Shown: positions 55,369-64,000 of the stretch, one piece after another
Numbering within the stretch: the stretch's first letter is position 1
Layout of the letters: each line of letters starts with the position of its first letter
Origin: Legionella sp.
GTDB lineage: Bacteria; Pseudomonadota; Gammaproteobacteria; Legionellales; Legionellaceae
Reading direction: 5' to 3'
NCBI GenBank assembly: GCA_017306715.1
Contig: JAFKHV010000007.1
Coordinates: 62,001-126,000, forward strand
Length of the DNA: 64,000 nucleotides
The notes under the pieces: generated by a model
What the model was told of the DNA's origin: nothing
The model's input: the letters and a program-made list of their open reading frames with translations, nothing else
Database searches by the model: none
Made by a program: the position numbers and the translations under genes

Positions 55369-57723
55369 CTACCATTTTTTTGGGGAATGTGGATGATCCA
55401 TTGATCCCTCAGAAGTTGTTTCCTCCTCCGAAAAAAAAGAATAAGTTTGAACTGGACTGTTGTTATTAGTCGTTTGATCGGCCAAGTCCGTTAACTGAGA
55501 CTCTAAATATTTATCAATCTCAGCATCAATATTAATATCGTTATCGAACTCTTGATTAGAATCCATTTCATCTGTTTCTGGCAGAATCGGCAACCCCTTT
55601 AAATCAGAAGGTATACGGGCATATTTCTCGGGAAATTCTGTAGTTAAAATATCGATATAAGCACCATAATTATCAATCACAATTCCCTTAGAATTAATGT
55701 GTAATCCATAACCCTCGAGTGTTTCACCTGTTTCTTGAGCAAGTTCTCTTATTTTCTTTTCAATATTAGTAAGTCTACTAGCAACCATTTTTATTTGAGG
55801 TGTAGAATCACATTTTAAAAAGACATGCTCGGTATTTGCGATTTGAAAATATCGTTCTGGTTCAACGCTAACATCTTTAAAGTCCAGATTGGTCAGCGCA
55901 ACTTTGTATAGGTTATGAGAAGGGAGTAACTGCTTAAATAATGATTCCTCAATCTTGATTGCTTTTAGATTACCATAACCGCGCACTGTTCCTTCAAGTT
56001 TGTGATTTTTTTTAATATGATTGATGTGAGCTACTTTATGTTTAATTGTGTGGATACTACAAGCGTAAGAAAAAAAATAATATAGATAAGTTTTGTCATT
56101 GTCCTTAATAAGGTACCACGTATCATTTAGGATCTGGGTATTAAATATTCCCTTTCCGATATCCGTCATATTTTCAGATTGGTTATTAATAATGTTCTTA
56201 TATCTAATTAGCGCATCTGAATAAAAGGAAATATGCACAATTTGCTTCGGAGTATAGTTTTTTGCAATTAATTCGTGTGCGTGTTCACTTACAAAGCGAA
56301 AGATCTTATTGCTTGTACGCATTAGAGAAAGAATGTTTTCCGAAGAAAATCCATTTAAGGAAAAATTATCCGACTCTGCAGCCAAGAGCTTTAGACTTGT
56401 TGCGCCGGATTCACGCGCAGCTATTTTCGCAAGCTGCTCATGAGTAAAAAATTTAATTAGCTGAGGATGGAGATAGGTTAGCGCTCGGGTATTTTTTTCA
56501 TAGTTTTTTTGGGACATAATTTTATCGATTTGTGAGCTGGTATAACCCATCGTTTGTAGTAGAGCAAAATGAGTAGGATAGAAGTCTAATTCGCCATCCT
56601 GTAGGGTCCGATTTAGTGTGTTAATTTCATCTAAATCAGCAGGGTCATCGAAATAAAGAGAGTCATTAAGGATTTCTGGATTAGCAACTTTTCGAACAGG
56701 AACATTGTCTCGAATTCTTTTTTCATTAATGACAGGGGTAAATATATTCGTTTTCAATGCAATTTTTATTATTTCTTCTGGTGTGGAGTACTCTATAAGC
56801 AACTCGTCAAGATGCTCGCAGATATATAAAATAACATTATAGCCTGCAGGTAATAAAGCAAGGATGTGTTTAGGAGAGAATCCAGAATCAGAAAATTTAC
56901 TGATGTGCTGACCTAAAATTTTTAGTTTGGAGGCTCCACCCGGTTTTTCTCCTATCTTAACAATTTGATTAAGTTCAAATTGATACTTAAGTAATTGTTG
57001 ATATGAATTCAAAAATGCTTCCAAAGTTGCGCTGCTAAACTTTAATAATTTCGTAATCTGCTCTGGCAAGATAATAGGAAGTAGCTGATGTTGATGCTGA
57101 AGTATGGCATTGATATTGTGATAAGAATTTTTGTGAAGGATAATTTTATCGATTTCTATATTGTTAAAGCCCAAATTATTCAAAAATGAAAAGTTGCTCA
57201 AATAAAAATCTAATTGAACTTGATACTTGATTAAATTCTTCTTCTTGTTCTCATCTAAATTGGAGTTATTTATTTGATCTATATGCTCTTGGCTGAATGT
57301 ATTTACAAGTTTAATGCGTTTAAAGTTATTCTTTTCTAAAGACCAATCAGGATTTTTTCGTTTTTTATATTGGAAAAAACTCTGTGGAGAATCACTTGGC
57401 GTGATTAAGTTTAAATTTTCGGCTAAAGGTTCTAAAACGATTAAAAGCTGATTTCCAACATGATCCCCCATTCCTATTTTTATTTGTTCATTAATATTGG
57501 TGATCCAGGTTTTTAAAAAAAGCCCTATGAGTTCCTTTGATAAATTAGACGATGTTATATTAGATACAATATTTCGAAGTAATGGATGGTACGCTTCTTC
57601 TTCTAAGTGGCTTAAATTAATTTTGTTATCAATGATCTCGTCAATTAATTGAGTTAGAGATTCTTCACTTTCGAAAGAATTGAGTATTTTTTGAGTTAAC
57701 TGAGATATGATCACTATTTCCAC
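55369..57723 (-). CDS. TALE-like helical repeat protein B, candidate nuclear effector
   Basis: Protein of 784 residues, not matched to a named gene. N-terminal helices (1-110), then a bipartite NLS-like motif at 120-138 (KKRK ... KRIK). Repeat units start at 186, 218, 249, 282 and 313 (first block) and at 394, 426, 459 and 490 (second block), spaced 31-33 residues. The unit from F249 carries IVKIGEKPGGASKLKIL, and that from F426 FTHEQLAKIAARESGATSLK, close to TALE-like repeats. Residues ~550-700 match the C-terminal domain of the 562-residue paralogue at 3301-4989. The tail is acidic (FFSEEETTSEGSM). The GTG start lacks a clear RBS, and a GTG three codons later is possible. DNA binding is inferred. 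Confidence 0.78.
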   Translation of the reverse strand: MEIVIISQLTQKILNSFESEESLTQLIDEIIDNKINLSHLEEEAYHPLLRNIVSNITSSNLSKELIGLFLKTWITNINEQIKIGMGDHVGNQLLIVLEPLAENLNLITPSDSPQSFFQYKKRKNPDWSLEKNNFKRIKLVNTFSQEHIDQINNSNLDENKKKNLIKYQVQLDFYLSNFSFLNNLGFNNIEIDKIILHKNSYHNINAILQHQHQLLPIILPEQITKLLKFSSATLEAFLNSYQQLLKYQFELNQIVKIGEKPGGASKLKILGQHISKFSDSGFSPKHILALLPAGYNVILYICEHLDELLIEYSTPEEIIKIALKTNIFTPVINEKRIRDNVPVRKVANPEILNDSLYFDDPADLDEINTLNRTLQDGELDFYPTHFALLQTMGYTSSQIDKIMSQKNYEKNTRALTYLHPQLIKFFTHEQLAKIAARESGATSLKLLAAESDNFSLNGFSSENILSLMRTSNKIFRFVSEHAHELIAKNYTPKQIVHISFYSDALIRYKNIINNQSENMTDIGKGIFNTQILNDTWYLIKDNDKTYLYYFFSYACSIHTIKHKVAHINHIKKNHKLEGTVRGYGNLKAIKIEESLFKQLLPSHNLYKVALTNLDFKDVSVEPERYFQIANTEHVFLKCDSTPQIKMVASRLTNIEKKIRELAQETGETLEGYGLHINSKGIVIDNYGAYIDILTTEFPEKYARIPSDLKGLPILPETDEMDSNQEFDNDINIDAEIDKYLESQLTDLADQTTNNNSPVQTYSFFSEEETTSEGSMDHPHSPKKW
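56161..56544 (-). repeat. Second TALE-like repeat block of protein B
   Basis: Codes for residues 394-521. Units start at Y394, F426, F459 and Y490 (spacing 32, 33, 31). Residue pairs at repeat positions 12-13 are QK, RE, TS and YS. The unit at 426 is the best match, ending SGATSLKLLA before a second helix and NGFS. Confidence 0.58.
56689..57168 (-). repeat. First TALE-like repeat block of protein B
   Basis: Codes for residues 186-345. Units start at F186, I218, F249, F282 and S313 (spacing 32, 31, 33, 31). Pairs at positions 12-13 are HK, FS, KP, AG and KT. The unit at 249 has PGGAS, nearly the GG after the RVD seen in TALEs and Bat proteins. Confidence 0.58.
57310..57366 (-). other. Bipartite NLS-like basic motif in protein B
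   Basis: Residues 120-138 hold KKRK, an 11-residue spacer and KRIK, fitting a bipartite nuclear import signal. Same position relative to repeats as the motif in the paralogue at 3301-4989. Function inferred from pattern only. Confidence 0.5.
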
Positions 57724-57896
57724 ATATAGATTTTAAATTATGACAAATGACCAGTATTATTGCAATTAATCTAAAAAAATCAGAATGCTTCTACATGTGA
57801 ATCCATTGCAAGGAGAGCGATGGTAAAATGTCCGACGTGAGCAATTAACTATAAAATTACGAATCAGAAACCCCCATTTAAGGGGGCAGGGGTATC

Positions 57897-60206
57897 TTAG
57901 GAGTAAATTTTCGCTTCTTTTAGCACCTTAACTACTTTCTCAGCTAATTCTTGGCTGCGCTCGCCTTGAAGGAGACCTAACTCACGCTCATAATTACGAT
58001 AATGCACGGAGCCACTATGAACATCGTATAAACCCCCGACTACAGCAATGTCCTCTTTTACGATCATATCATGGAGAAGACTACTCTTTTCGTAGATTGA
58101 ATACATAGTATTTGCAACGTTGAGTTCAGTAACGTGATTAAGAAAAGAAGTGTTTTTGCTATTACGTTCATTGACAGTTTCATTTTCTGCGTTAATCGCT
58201 GGCTGAATTTTGTCAAGAAGTTGGGTGATATGACCCTTCTCCACACCGTCACATGCCGATTGAATCGCTCCGCAGCGCGTATGACCCAAGACGACTATGA
58301 GCTTTACACCGACTACGCCACACGCATATTCAATACTGGCTAAAATATCATCGTTTACAACATTCCCTGCCACACGAACGCAAAATATATCGCCAAAAGT
58401 CATATCAAATATCGTTTCAACGGGTACTCGTGAATCGATACATCCCAACACAATGGCAATGGGATGTTGCGCTTGGGCAGTATTTTTTACATCCTGATGA
58501 TTCATCCGGTGGATGCGCACATCATTCAAAAAGCGTTGATTTCCTTCGTGTAGAATATTCAGTACTTGTGCGGGAGATAAATTGGTTTGTACATCATAGG
58601 TAGTAACATTGATAAAATCGATGTAGTTATGTATTTTATAACTCTCCTTAAAACCAATCATATTTAATGCGATTTTTTTCTGTGGTGCTTGTTCTTCCTG
58701 AAACTCTCGAAGAAGCTCCGTAATTTCTTTATCAATATATTGACTATATCGCGCATCGATAATTAATTGTGATTCTGGAGGAATTGTATCTAGTTCAGCA
58801 ACTAAAGAAGCTTTATTTAAAAATGTAAGTTGTTGTGGGAGTACCAAGCGGTTAGTCACACCATTAGGATAGTTTTCTTTAATGATGTTCAGGCGTGATT
58901 GGCTATTAGATTTTAAGATGTAAAAAAGACTAATCCCCAAGCCAATTAAAATACCAGCTAATAGGTTGAATATAATGATGGCGATAATTGTGCTAATAAA
59001 CGGAATAAACCGATCCATTCCTTGGGCATAAATTGATTGATAAATTTTAGGCTTATTGAGCTTATATCCGGTATAAATTAAAATCGCCGCTAAGGATGAT
59101 AATGGAATTTTATTTAATGCTGAAGGGATTAGGATCACCGCCAGAGCTATAAATAGTCCGTGCAAAATGGTGGATACTTTAGTTCGCGAGCCTGCTTGAA
59201 TATTAATCGAGGTACGGATGATCACGGAAGTTATCGGTATACCACCAATTAAGCCTGCAGCCAAATTGCCTACGCCCTGAGCAACTAATTCTCGGTTGTT
59301 GGGTGCATGTCGTTTTAATTTATCAAGTCGTTCCGCGGCTTTTATATTGAGCAATGTTTCAAGTGAAGCAACAAAGGCAATGATGAGCGCGTAAATATAA
59401 ACTTTAGGGTTGGTCCAGGCACTCCACTGTGGGAATTGGATGCTTCCAAGTAAGTCTTTAAAGTTATCTGTTTCTGGAATGTTTACTAGTTTTGGCGAGT
59501 CTTGAATTAATCCAGAACTAGTTCCTATATATATTTCATTGAGGACAACGCCGAGAATAACCACCAATATTGGCGCAGGAATATCTTTAAGATAGCGGTT
59601 ATTCGTGTGATCAAAGTATATTAAGAGCGTGAAGGATAATAAGGTAATAATCAATGCACCGAGATTGATATGTTGTAAAATTCCTAATAGTGGACTTAAG
59701 GTAATAACGTCCGTGGTCTCCAGAAGATGATTTCTGAGTTCATTAAAGTCGGCTGAATGAGTAAAAGCTAAAGGTAATTGTTTGATGATGAGCAAAATGC
59801 CAATAGCGCACAACAGACCCTGGACTACGTTAGAAGGAACATAATCTGCAATAAAGCCTGCACGTAATCCACCAATAGCGATTTGTATAAACCCTGCTAA
59901 AACAAGCGCTAATAAGAAGGTATTAAAATCGCCTAATTGCGTAATTGCTGTGAGCACTACAGCAGCCATTCCAGCTGCCGGACCACTGACGCTTACCGCA
60001 GACCCACTTAATATACCAACGATGATGCCCCCAATGACACCACTTAATATTCCAGAAAACAATGGGGCACCAGAGGCAAGAGCGATACCAAGACATAGAG
60101 GAATAGCAACAAGAAAGACGACGATTGCGGCGACAAAATCATATTTTAGATAGCGTCGGGAATAAATTTTCAAAAGTCGCGGGTCTAGAGGGCGTTCATA
60201 TGGCAT
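57897..60206 (-). CDS. SulP anion transporter fused to beta-carbonic anhydrase
   Basis: Protein of 769 residues. SulP transport domain at 1-~440 (YDFVAAIVVFLVAIPLCLGIALASG is the N-terminal family signature), a STAS-like part at ~455-535 (LTFLNKASLVAELDTIPP), and a beta-class carbonic anhydrase at ~550-769. Zinc ligands are C589 in CIDSR, H642 and C645 in GHTRCG, with the D591/R593 dyad kept. This pairing is known from marine and other bacteria and would couple HCO3- uptake to CO2/HCO3- interconversion. The ATG follows AGGA by nine bases. Monocistronic. Confidence 0.92.
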   Translation of the reverse strand: MPYERPLDPRLLKIYSRRYLKYDFVAAIVVFLVAIPLCLGIALASGAPLFSGILSGVIGGIIVGILSGSAVSVSGPAAGMAAVVLTAITQLGDFNTFLLALVLAGFIQIAIGGLRAGFIADYVPSNVVQGLLCAIGILLIIKQLPLAFTHSADFNELRNHLLETTDVITLSPLLGILQHINLGALIITLLSFTLLIYFDHTNNRYLKDIPAPILVVILGVVLNEIYIGTSSGLIQDSPKLVNIPETDNFKDLLGSIQFPQWSAWTNPKVYIYALIIAFVASLETLLNIKAAERLDKLKRHAPNNRELVAQGVGNLAAGLIGGIPITSVIIRTSINIQAGSRTKVSTILHGLFIALAVILIPSALNKIPLSSLAAILIYTGYKLNKPKIYQSIYAQGMDRFIPFISTIIAIIIFNLLAGILIGLGISLFYILKSNSQSRLNIIKENYPNGVTNRLVLPQQLTFLNKASLVAELDTIPPESQLIIDARYSQYIDKEITELLREFQEEQAPQKKIALNMIGFKESYKIHNYIDFINVTTYDVQTNLSPAQVLNILHEGNQRFLNDVRIHRMNHQDVKNTAQAQHPIAIVLGCIDSRVPVETIFDMTFGDIFCVRVAGNVVNDDILASIEYACGVVGVKLIVVLGHTRCGAIQSACDGVEKGHITQLLDKIQPAINAENETVNERNSKNTSFLNHVTELNVANTMYSIYEKSSLLHDMIVKEDIAVVGGLYDVHSGSVHYRNYERELGLLQGERSQELAEKVVKVLKEAKIYS

Positions 60207-60548
60207 ATTTAATTCCTGTTAAATCTGAATAGATATCAATCCTACTTATTCCGGTACATAAACACAGAATAAGCTGATAATTTTACTGATTTTAGACTAA
60301 ATTGTTTCGTTCCAAAACTGTAAATATTTCTCATACGTATTATTGATGTAACGATTACGTAAAGCGGGGTATTTTTCACATAATGAATAAATATTGTCAA
60401 TAGTAATTATTTAAAACTGAATGTATAAATCTTACAGTAATTTAATAATTTATATCAATTGGTATGAAAATAAAACGATATGATTGCAGGTGATTCATCT
60501 GCAATCATGATAACTCAAGATTGGAACACTACGATCGCTCTAACTGCT
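60207..60548. other. AT-rich intergenic region with terminator
   Basis: A 342-base gap between the SulP-carbonic anhydrase gene and ttcA. No coding frame of interest. It contains the ttcA terminator hairpin (60480-60508), and the upstream part probably carries the promoter of the SulP gene. Confidence 0.5.
60480..60508 (-). terminator. ttcA terminator
   Basis: ATGATTGCAG (60480-60489), loop GTGATTCAT, CTGCAATCAT (60499-60508): a perfect 10-base stem. On the minus strand it is followed by TATCGTTTTATTTTC, a T-rich tail. Confidence 0.75.
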
Positions 60549-61400
60549 TTAATCAATCTCTATCGTGTCTGCGAATTCTTCTTCTGCGAATAGTACTTGA
60601 TTGGGGGAGGGGGCTGTTGGAAGTATCAGATCTTGTTCTAAATTTCTAAAATTCCAAAAATCTTGGTCCATTAATTGACTTGGCTTAATACTCTGCATGG
60701 CATGAAGAATATTACTTGGAACTTTAGGATTTTCCAGGGCTAGTTGGTCAATCAAATGCGCTACTTTTTTGCGCATTAAATTTTCCTGGGAGCCACAAAG
60801 ATTGCAAGGAATAATAGGGAATGCTTTTTCTGCAGCGAATTTAATAATATCCTTTTCTTGAACATAACATAGAGGGCGAATAACAATATTTTTCTTATCG
60901 TCACTTAATAATTTTGGAGGCATTGAACGCACATTACCATTATAAAGAATGGACATCATCAGAGTACGAATGAGATCATCGCGATGATGACCTAATGCAA
61001 TTTTAGTAAAGCCATGCTCTTCAGCATATCGGTAAATTATTCCGCGGCGTAGGCGCGAACACAAAGAACAATAGGTTTTTCCTTCGGGTACCTTCTCTTT
61101 AACAATACTGTAAGTATCACGAGTCAAAATTTCATGTTGAATATCTTGCTCAGCTAACCAATTACGTAATACGGAATCATCCCAACCGGGTTGGGCTTGA
61201 TCGAGGGTAAAGGAAAACAACTCGAATTTATTACCCGAACGTCGACGTAGTTGATTTAAAATGGTAAGCAAAGTAAAGGAATCTTTACCCCCTGATAAAC
61301 AAACCATCACCCGATCACCACGTTGGATCATGTTGAAATCAGAGATTGCTTTACCAGTGTAATGCAGGAGTTTTTTTTCTGTTTGGGATGGGTTGGACAT
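60549..61400 (-). CDS. ttcA: tRNA 2-thiocytidine(32) synthetase TtcA
   Basis: ATP-dependent tRNA thiolase of 283 residues placing sulphur at C32. The PP-loop SGGKDS is at 35-40, followed by the Cys pair [10 protein letters not shown] and another Cys in CNLCGSQ, which hold an Fe-S cluster in this family. Length and motifs fit TtcA rather than TilS or MnmA. It starts 11 bases after the tolC-like gene stop on the same strand, so may be transcribed with it. Ends at a clear terminator. Confidence 0.94.
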   Translation of the reverse strand: MSNPSQTEKKLLHYTGKAISDFNMIQRGDRVMVCLSGGKDSFTLLTILNQLRRRSGNKFELFSFTLDQAQPGWDDSVLRNWLAEQDIQHEILTRDTYSIVKEKVPEGKTYCSLCSRLRRGIIYRYAEEHGFTKIALGHHRDDLIRTLMMSILYNGNVRSMPPKLLSDDKKNIVIRPLCYVQEKDIIKFAAEKAFPIIPCNLCGSQENLMRKKVAHLIDQLALENPKVPSNILHAMQSIKPSQLMDQDFWNFRNLEQDLILPTAPSPNQVLFAEEEFADTIEID

Positions 61401-61411
61401 GAATCAATACC

Positions 61412-62797
61412 TTATTTCTTAATCGCTGTTGCCGAGGTGGTTTTATATCCGCTTATTCTAGTTGTTTCAAGCCAAGAATTAATGAGCTGTAAATCATTCA
61501 CATTAAGCGTGCCTGCGAGATATTTCAGGGTTAAAACCGAGTTGACCAAATTATATTGATCATTGGCCAATTGTTGTTGCGCTTCAAATAAACGTTGTTG
61601 GGCATTTACGACATCCACCATAGTGCGTGTTCCCACTTCAAATTGCGCCTCGGTACTTTCCAAAGAGTTTTTTTGCGAAATGACGGTTTGGCGATCGGCT
61701 TTAACTTTACTGATGCCATCCATAATTGTGTTAAACGCGATGCGGCTATTAACCGTAATATTGCGATATACTTGTTCAAATTGTTCGCTGCTACCTTGAA
61801 ATTGATGTTGAGCCTGGCGAGTTTGCGAGCGCACGAGCCCCCCCTGAAAAACCGGGAAGTTGAGGGCAACACCGACATTCGATTGCCGCTGGCTTTTGGG
61901 TAAGATGGGGTTGTTGTCTGGTCGAGAGTTACCTAAATAGTTATAGGTTTGTACCGTATTTGTTTGCAGCGCAATAGTAGGCCAATTTCCTGCGGATAGT
62001 GCTTTGACATTTTCCCGCGCCATCTCTAAATTATAACGTGCTGCAAAAAGCTTATAGTTTTGTTTAAGGCCAGTATCAACCCAGCGGTCAGCATTAGCAG
62101 GCTCGGGTTTGACGAGCGGAATTGTGCCATGACGAAAAGGGGATAGAAATTCATAAATATGGTTGGTTAATTTACTCAAATTTTCATATTGGTTTAACTT
62201 ATTATTACGCGCAGCAATAACGGTGGCTATAGATTGATCATAAGCTGCTTTCGCTTCATAAACAGAGGTGATTGCATCTAGGCCTACATCATAACGCTGT
62301 TGTGCTTGATCCAGCTGTCTTTTGTTCGCCCTTTTTTTGGCCTCAGCAAAGTTCAATGTATCCTGTGCATAAAGCACCTCGAAGTATGCTTTTGCAGTTC
62401 GTAAAATTAAATCCTGTGCCGCATCATTAAAATTTGCCTGCGCCGCTTTAACATAAGCTTTGGCCTGCCGAACTTTAGCCCAAGCTTCGTAGTTGAATAA
62501 AGGTTGAGACGCCGTGACTTGCCATAATACCGAATTGTAGTATTCATCATTAACGGAAAAAATACCGCTATTTAAGTTAAATACATTTCGCGTTGCTTGG
62601 CTTGAAAGATTTACTTGCGGAAGTAATGCCGCACGCGCTTGAGGAACTGCTTCCGTATTCGCCATGTAAGTATCGTATGCATTTTTGAAGATGGGGTCAT
62701 TATCAAGTGCCTGTTGATACACATCCAATAAATCTGCTCCAAAGCTTGCAGCAGAGAAAACAAAAGAAAAAAGAGTACACGTTAGTATTTTTTTCAT
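61412..62797 (-). CDS. tolC: TolC-family outer-membrane efflux channel
   Basis: Trimeric outer-membrane channel protein of about 461 residues. The signal peptide (KKILTCTLFSFVFSAASFGA) is followed by DLLDVYQQALDNDPIFKNAY, the characteristic TolC N-terminus. Internal repeats of helical and strand segments (FEVLYAQDTLNFAEAKK; VGVALNFPVFQGGLVRS) match the family. I use the ATG at 62797, since AGGGTG lies ten bases upstream, rather than the ATG three codons before. Works with inner-membrane efflux pumps and type I secretion. Confidence 0.94.
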   Translation of the reverse strand: MKKILTCTLFSFVFSAASFGADLLDVYQQALDNDPIFKNAYDTYMANTEAVPQARAALLPQVNLSSQATRNVFNLNSGIFSVNDEYYNSVLWQVTASQPLFNYEAWAKVRQAKAYVKAAQANFNDAAQDLILRTAKAYFEVLYAQDTLNFAEAKKRANKRQLDQAQQRYDVGLDAITSVYEAKAAYDQSIATVIAARNNKLNQYENLSKLTNHIYEFLSPFRHGTIPLVKPEPANADRWVDTGLKQNYKLFAARYNLEMARENVKALSAGNWPTIALQTNTVQTYNYLGNSRPDNNPILPKSQRQSNVGVALNFPVFQGGLVRSQTRQAQHQFQGSSEQFEQVYRNITVNSRIAFNTIMDGISKVKADRQTVISQKNSLESTEAQFEVGTRTMVDVVNAQQRLFEAQQQLANDQYNLVNSVLTLKYLAGTLNVNDLQLINSWLETTRISGYKTTSATAIKK

Positions 62798-62909
62798 GAA
62801 TAGCATTCACCCTAAAAAGCAGAGTCCGTCATGCTGCGGCTTTGATTTAGCAAACACAAGTAGTCATCTTGAGAAATGGTGTTCTCTGAGTACGTTTATA
62901 CGATGGAAT

Positions 62910-63563
62910 TTAAAAAATAAATTCTTCAGTCTTGAGTTTGTCGATTAGCAAAGGAATTTCCGTTTCAAATAACATTGATTTATGCCAAATATTTTGATGA
63001 TCTAATTGATACAAATTAGCTTTCATCGCGGGCGATACGCCTTCAATAGCGAATAATTTTCCGCCCGGTAATACTTGCAGCATTTGTGTTTCATTTAATT
63101 GTTCTGTTGCGCCGGTAAAAATTACAACATCATAGGGTGCTTTTTCAAGCCAACCCCGGGCAGCATCACCGGTTATTAGTTCGATATTATGGCACTGATG
63201 TTGTTTTAAGTTACGTGCAGCCATAGCCGTAAATTCGGCATAATAATCCACACTGATCACGTGCTTGCATAATTTACTTAAAAGTGCAGTGAGAAAGCCC
63301 GTTCCAGTACCAACTTCCAACACAATTTCTTTTCCGGTAAGCGCTAAACTCTGGATGATTGTCCCTTCCTCAAGCGGTGTTAGCATCCGTTGTCCATGTG
63401 CTAAAGGAATTTGCATGTCGGAATAGGCAAAGTCGCGGTATTGTTCAGGTACGAATTCATGCCGCGGGATTGAGGTAAATAAGTTGAGAACGTATTCTTC
63501 CAAAACATCACCAGTTCGTAACTGCTGCTTAATCATATTTGTGCGTGCGTTTTGATAACTCAT
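62910..63563 (-). CDS. pcm: Protein-L-isoaspartate O-methyltransferase family protein
   Basis: SAM-dependent methyltransferase of 217 residues. The SAM motif is VLEVGTGTGFLTALLSKLC, and post-motif features YAEFTAMAARNL and ITGDAARGW fit PCMT. The N-terminal MIKQQLRTGDVLEEYVLNLFTSIPRHEFVP is also typical. Such enzymes repair isoaspartyl residues. The gene lies just before tolC on the same strand (112-base gap) and diverges from kbl. Homologues beside tolC are often annotated pcm, though isoaspartate activity is inferred from family only. Confidence 0.85.
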   Translation of the reverse strand: MSYQNARTNMIKQQLRTGDVLEEYVLNLFTSIPRHEFVPEQYRDFAYSDMQIPLAHGQRMLTPLEEGTIIQSLALTGKEIVLEVGTGTGFLTALLSKLCKHVISVDYYAEFTAMAARNLKQHQCHNIELITGDAARGWLEKAPYDVVIFTGATEQLNETQMLQVLPGGKLFAIEGVSPAMKANLYQLDHQNIWHKSMLFETEIPLLIDKLKTEEFIF

Positions 63564-63633
63564 TGCTTTACCATACCTGATTGTGGTGTTTTAAAATTTG
63601 TCCCAATATTAACAAAAAAATAACTGTTGTGCT

Positions 63634-63655
63634 AAGGAATAATATGCAATTCCTT
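63634..63655. promoter_or_regulatory. Short inverted repeat in kbl/pcm divergent promoter region
   Basis: AAGGAAT (63634-63640) and ATTCCTT (63649-63655) face each other across eight bases, in the AT-rich gap between pcm and kbl. It could be an operator or a chance palindrome. Further right, TATGAT near 63687 could be a -10 element for kbl. Confidence 0.25.
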
Positions 63656-63729
63656 AATTTCATGGTGACTCTGTGTAAAGTTTGTTATGATTTGCGACTT
63701 TAGCTTACTTTAACAGACAGGAGACAGTC

Positions 63730-64000
63730 GTGGGGCAACGATTGAATGATTTTTTACATTCTGAGCTGGAATTATTAAAGAAAGAAGGTTTGTACAAATC
63801 GGAACGAGTTATTGACAGTCAACAGCAGGCAGATATTCTGGTCAATCATCAAGAGGTGATTAACCTTTGTGCTAATAACTACCTCGGATTGGCCAATGAC
63901 CCTCAGCTCATTGATGAGGGGCAAAAAGCTTTAGCACAGTATGGTTACGGTATGGCTTCAGTTCGTTTTATTTGTGGAACACAAACTCCGCATAAGAAAC
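63730..64000 (+). CDS. kbl: Glycine C-acetyltransferase (3' end missing)
   Basis: First 90 codons of a PLP-dependent 2-amino-3-ketobutyrate CoA ligase, second step of threonine breakdown after threonine dehydrogenase. Starts with GTG, AGGAGA eight bases upstream. The visible part reads FLHSELELLKKEGLYKSER, then INLCANNYLGLANDP and GYGMASVRFICGTQTPHK, specific to Kbl within the alpha-oxoamine synthase family. The PLP-binding Lys lies beyond the window. Same fold as the C-terminal module of the fusion at 44195-47542 but a distinct subgroup. Confidence 0.9.
   Translation, partial: MGQRLNDFLHSELELLKKEGLYKSERVIDSQQQADILVNHQEVINLCANNYLGLANDPQLIDEGQKALAQYGYGMASVRFICGTQTPHKK

Noticed and set aside
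55369..57723. Ankyrin, HEAT or armadillo repeats for the helical repeat proteins
   Set aside because: Ankyrin TPLHxAA signature is absent and the 31-33 residue period with G-F start and GGA after position 13 fits TALE-like units better. mTERF-like remains possible but less so.
1..64000. tRNA, rRNA or insertion-sequence genes
   Set aside because: I saw no cloverleaf-like segments, rRNA-like stretches or transposase-coding frames in the gaps. A covariance-model scan would be needed to exclude small RNAs.

Overview
This window is most likely from a Legionella species or a close relative in the Legionellales. The housekeeping genes are gammaproteobacterial (potABCD, proS, ttcA, tolC, a pcm-type methyltransferase, kbl, a YbaL-type antiporter). 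Between them lie many genes that look like eukaryote-directed effectors: leucine-rich repeats, a PP2C-like phosphatase, a clan CE cysteine peptidase, a metallophospholipase C-like protein and two repeat proteins with nuclear-localisation-like motifs. Several end in acidic, Glu-rich tails of the kind seen in Dot/Icm substrates. The genus is inferred from gene content. I saw no rRNA, tRNA, CRISPR array or insertion sequence.

Layout. 1-3306: the 3' part of a spermidine/putrescine ABC transporter operon (potA partial, potB, potC, potD). 3301-4989: repeat protein A. 5115-7697: ATP-dependent DNA ligase with its companion exonuclease. 7795-9366: a PP2C-like protein with rearranged motif order. 9367-9713: a palindromic intergenic element. 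9714-12611: a CHASE-PAS-GAF-GGDEF diguanylate cyclase. 12895-15170: a class II amidotransferase and glutamate-cysteine ligase pair. 15176-17297: an outer-membrane protein, two stress proteins and a small exported protein. 17528-20176: two effector candidates (phospholipase C-like, clan CE peptidase-like). 20261-23753: an RlmM/FtsJ-type methyltransferase, formaldehyde detoxification genes and a SnoaL-like protein. 23851-29217: LRR protein, TPR protein, MFS exporter, DUF4189 protein and YbhB-like protein. 29841-37246: exported protein, unknown protein plus FAD oxidase-methyltransferase fusion, YbaL antiporter, nitroreductase. 37369-41067: a leftward three-gene operon with a secreted reprolysin-type metalloprotease. 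41270-47542: a rightward four-gene operon ending in a fatty acyl-AMP ligase/ACP/serine-palmitoyltransferase-like fusion. 47639-51179: proS and a divergent glycosyltransferase. 51201-55275: a glycine-rich inverse-autotransporter-like protein and a FecR/autotransporter pair. 55369-57723: repeat protein B. 57897-60206: SulP-carbonic anhydrase fusion. 60549-64000: ttcA, tolC, pcm and the start of kbl.

Two things stand out. First, repeat proteins A and B, about 50 kb apart, are paralogues. Each has an N-terminal bipartite NLS-like motif, then about 31-35-residue helical repeats that align with TALE-like (Xanthomonas TALE, Burkholderia Bat) repeats, then a shared C-terminal domain and an acidic tail. 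They are candidates for host-nucleus DNA-binding effectors. Second, the 41270-47542 operon joins acyl activation, an acyl carrier and an alpha-oxoamine synthase in one polypeptide, next to a reductase resembling 3-ketodihydrosphingosine reductase. This fits a compact route to a sphingoid base or related long-chain amino ketone. The PP2C-like protein, whose DGHGG metal motif has moved to the C-terminal side of all other motifs, is a third unusual object.
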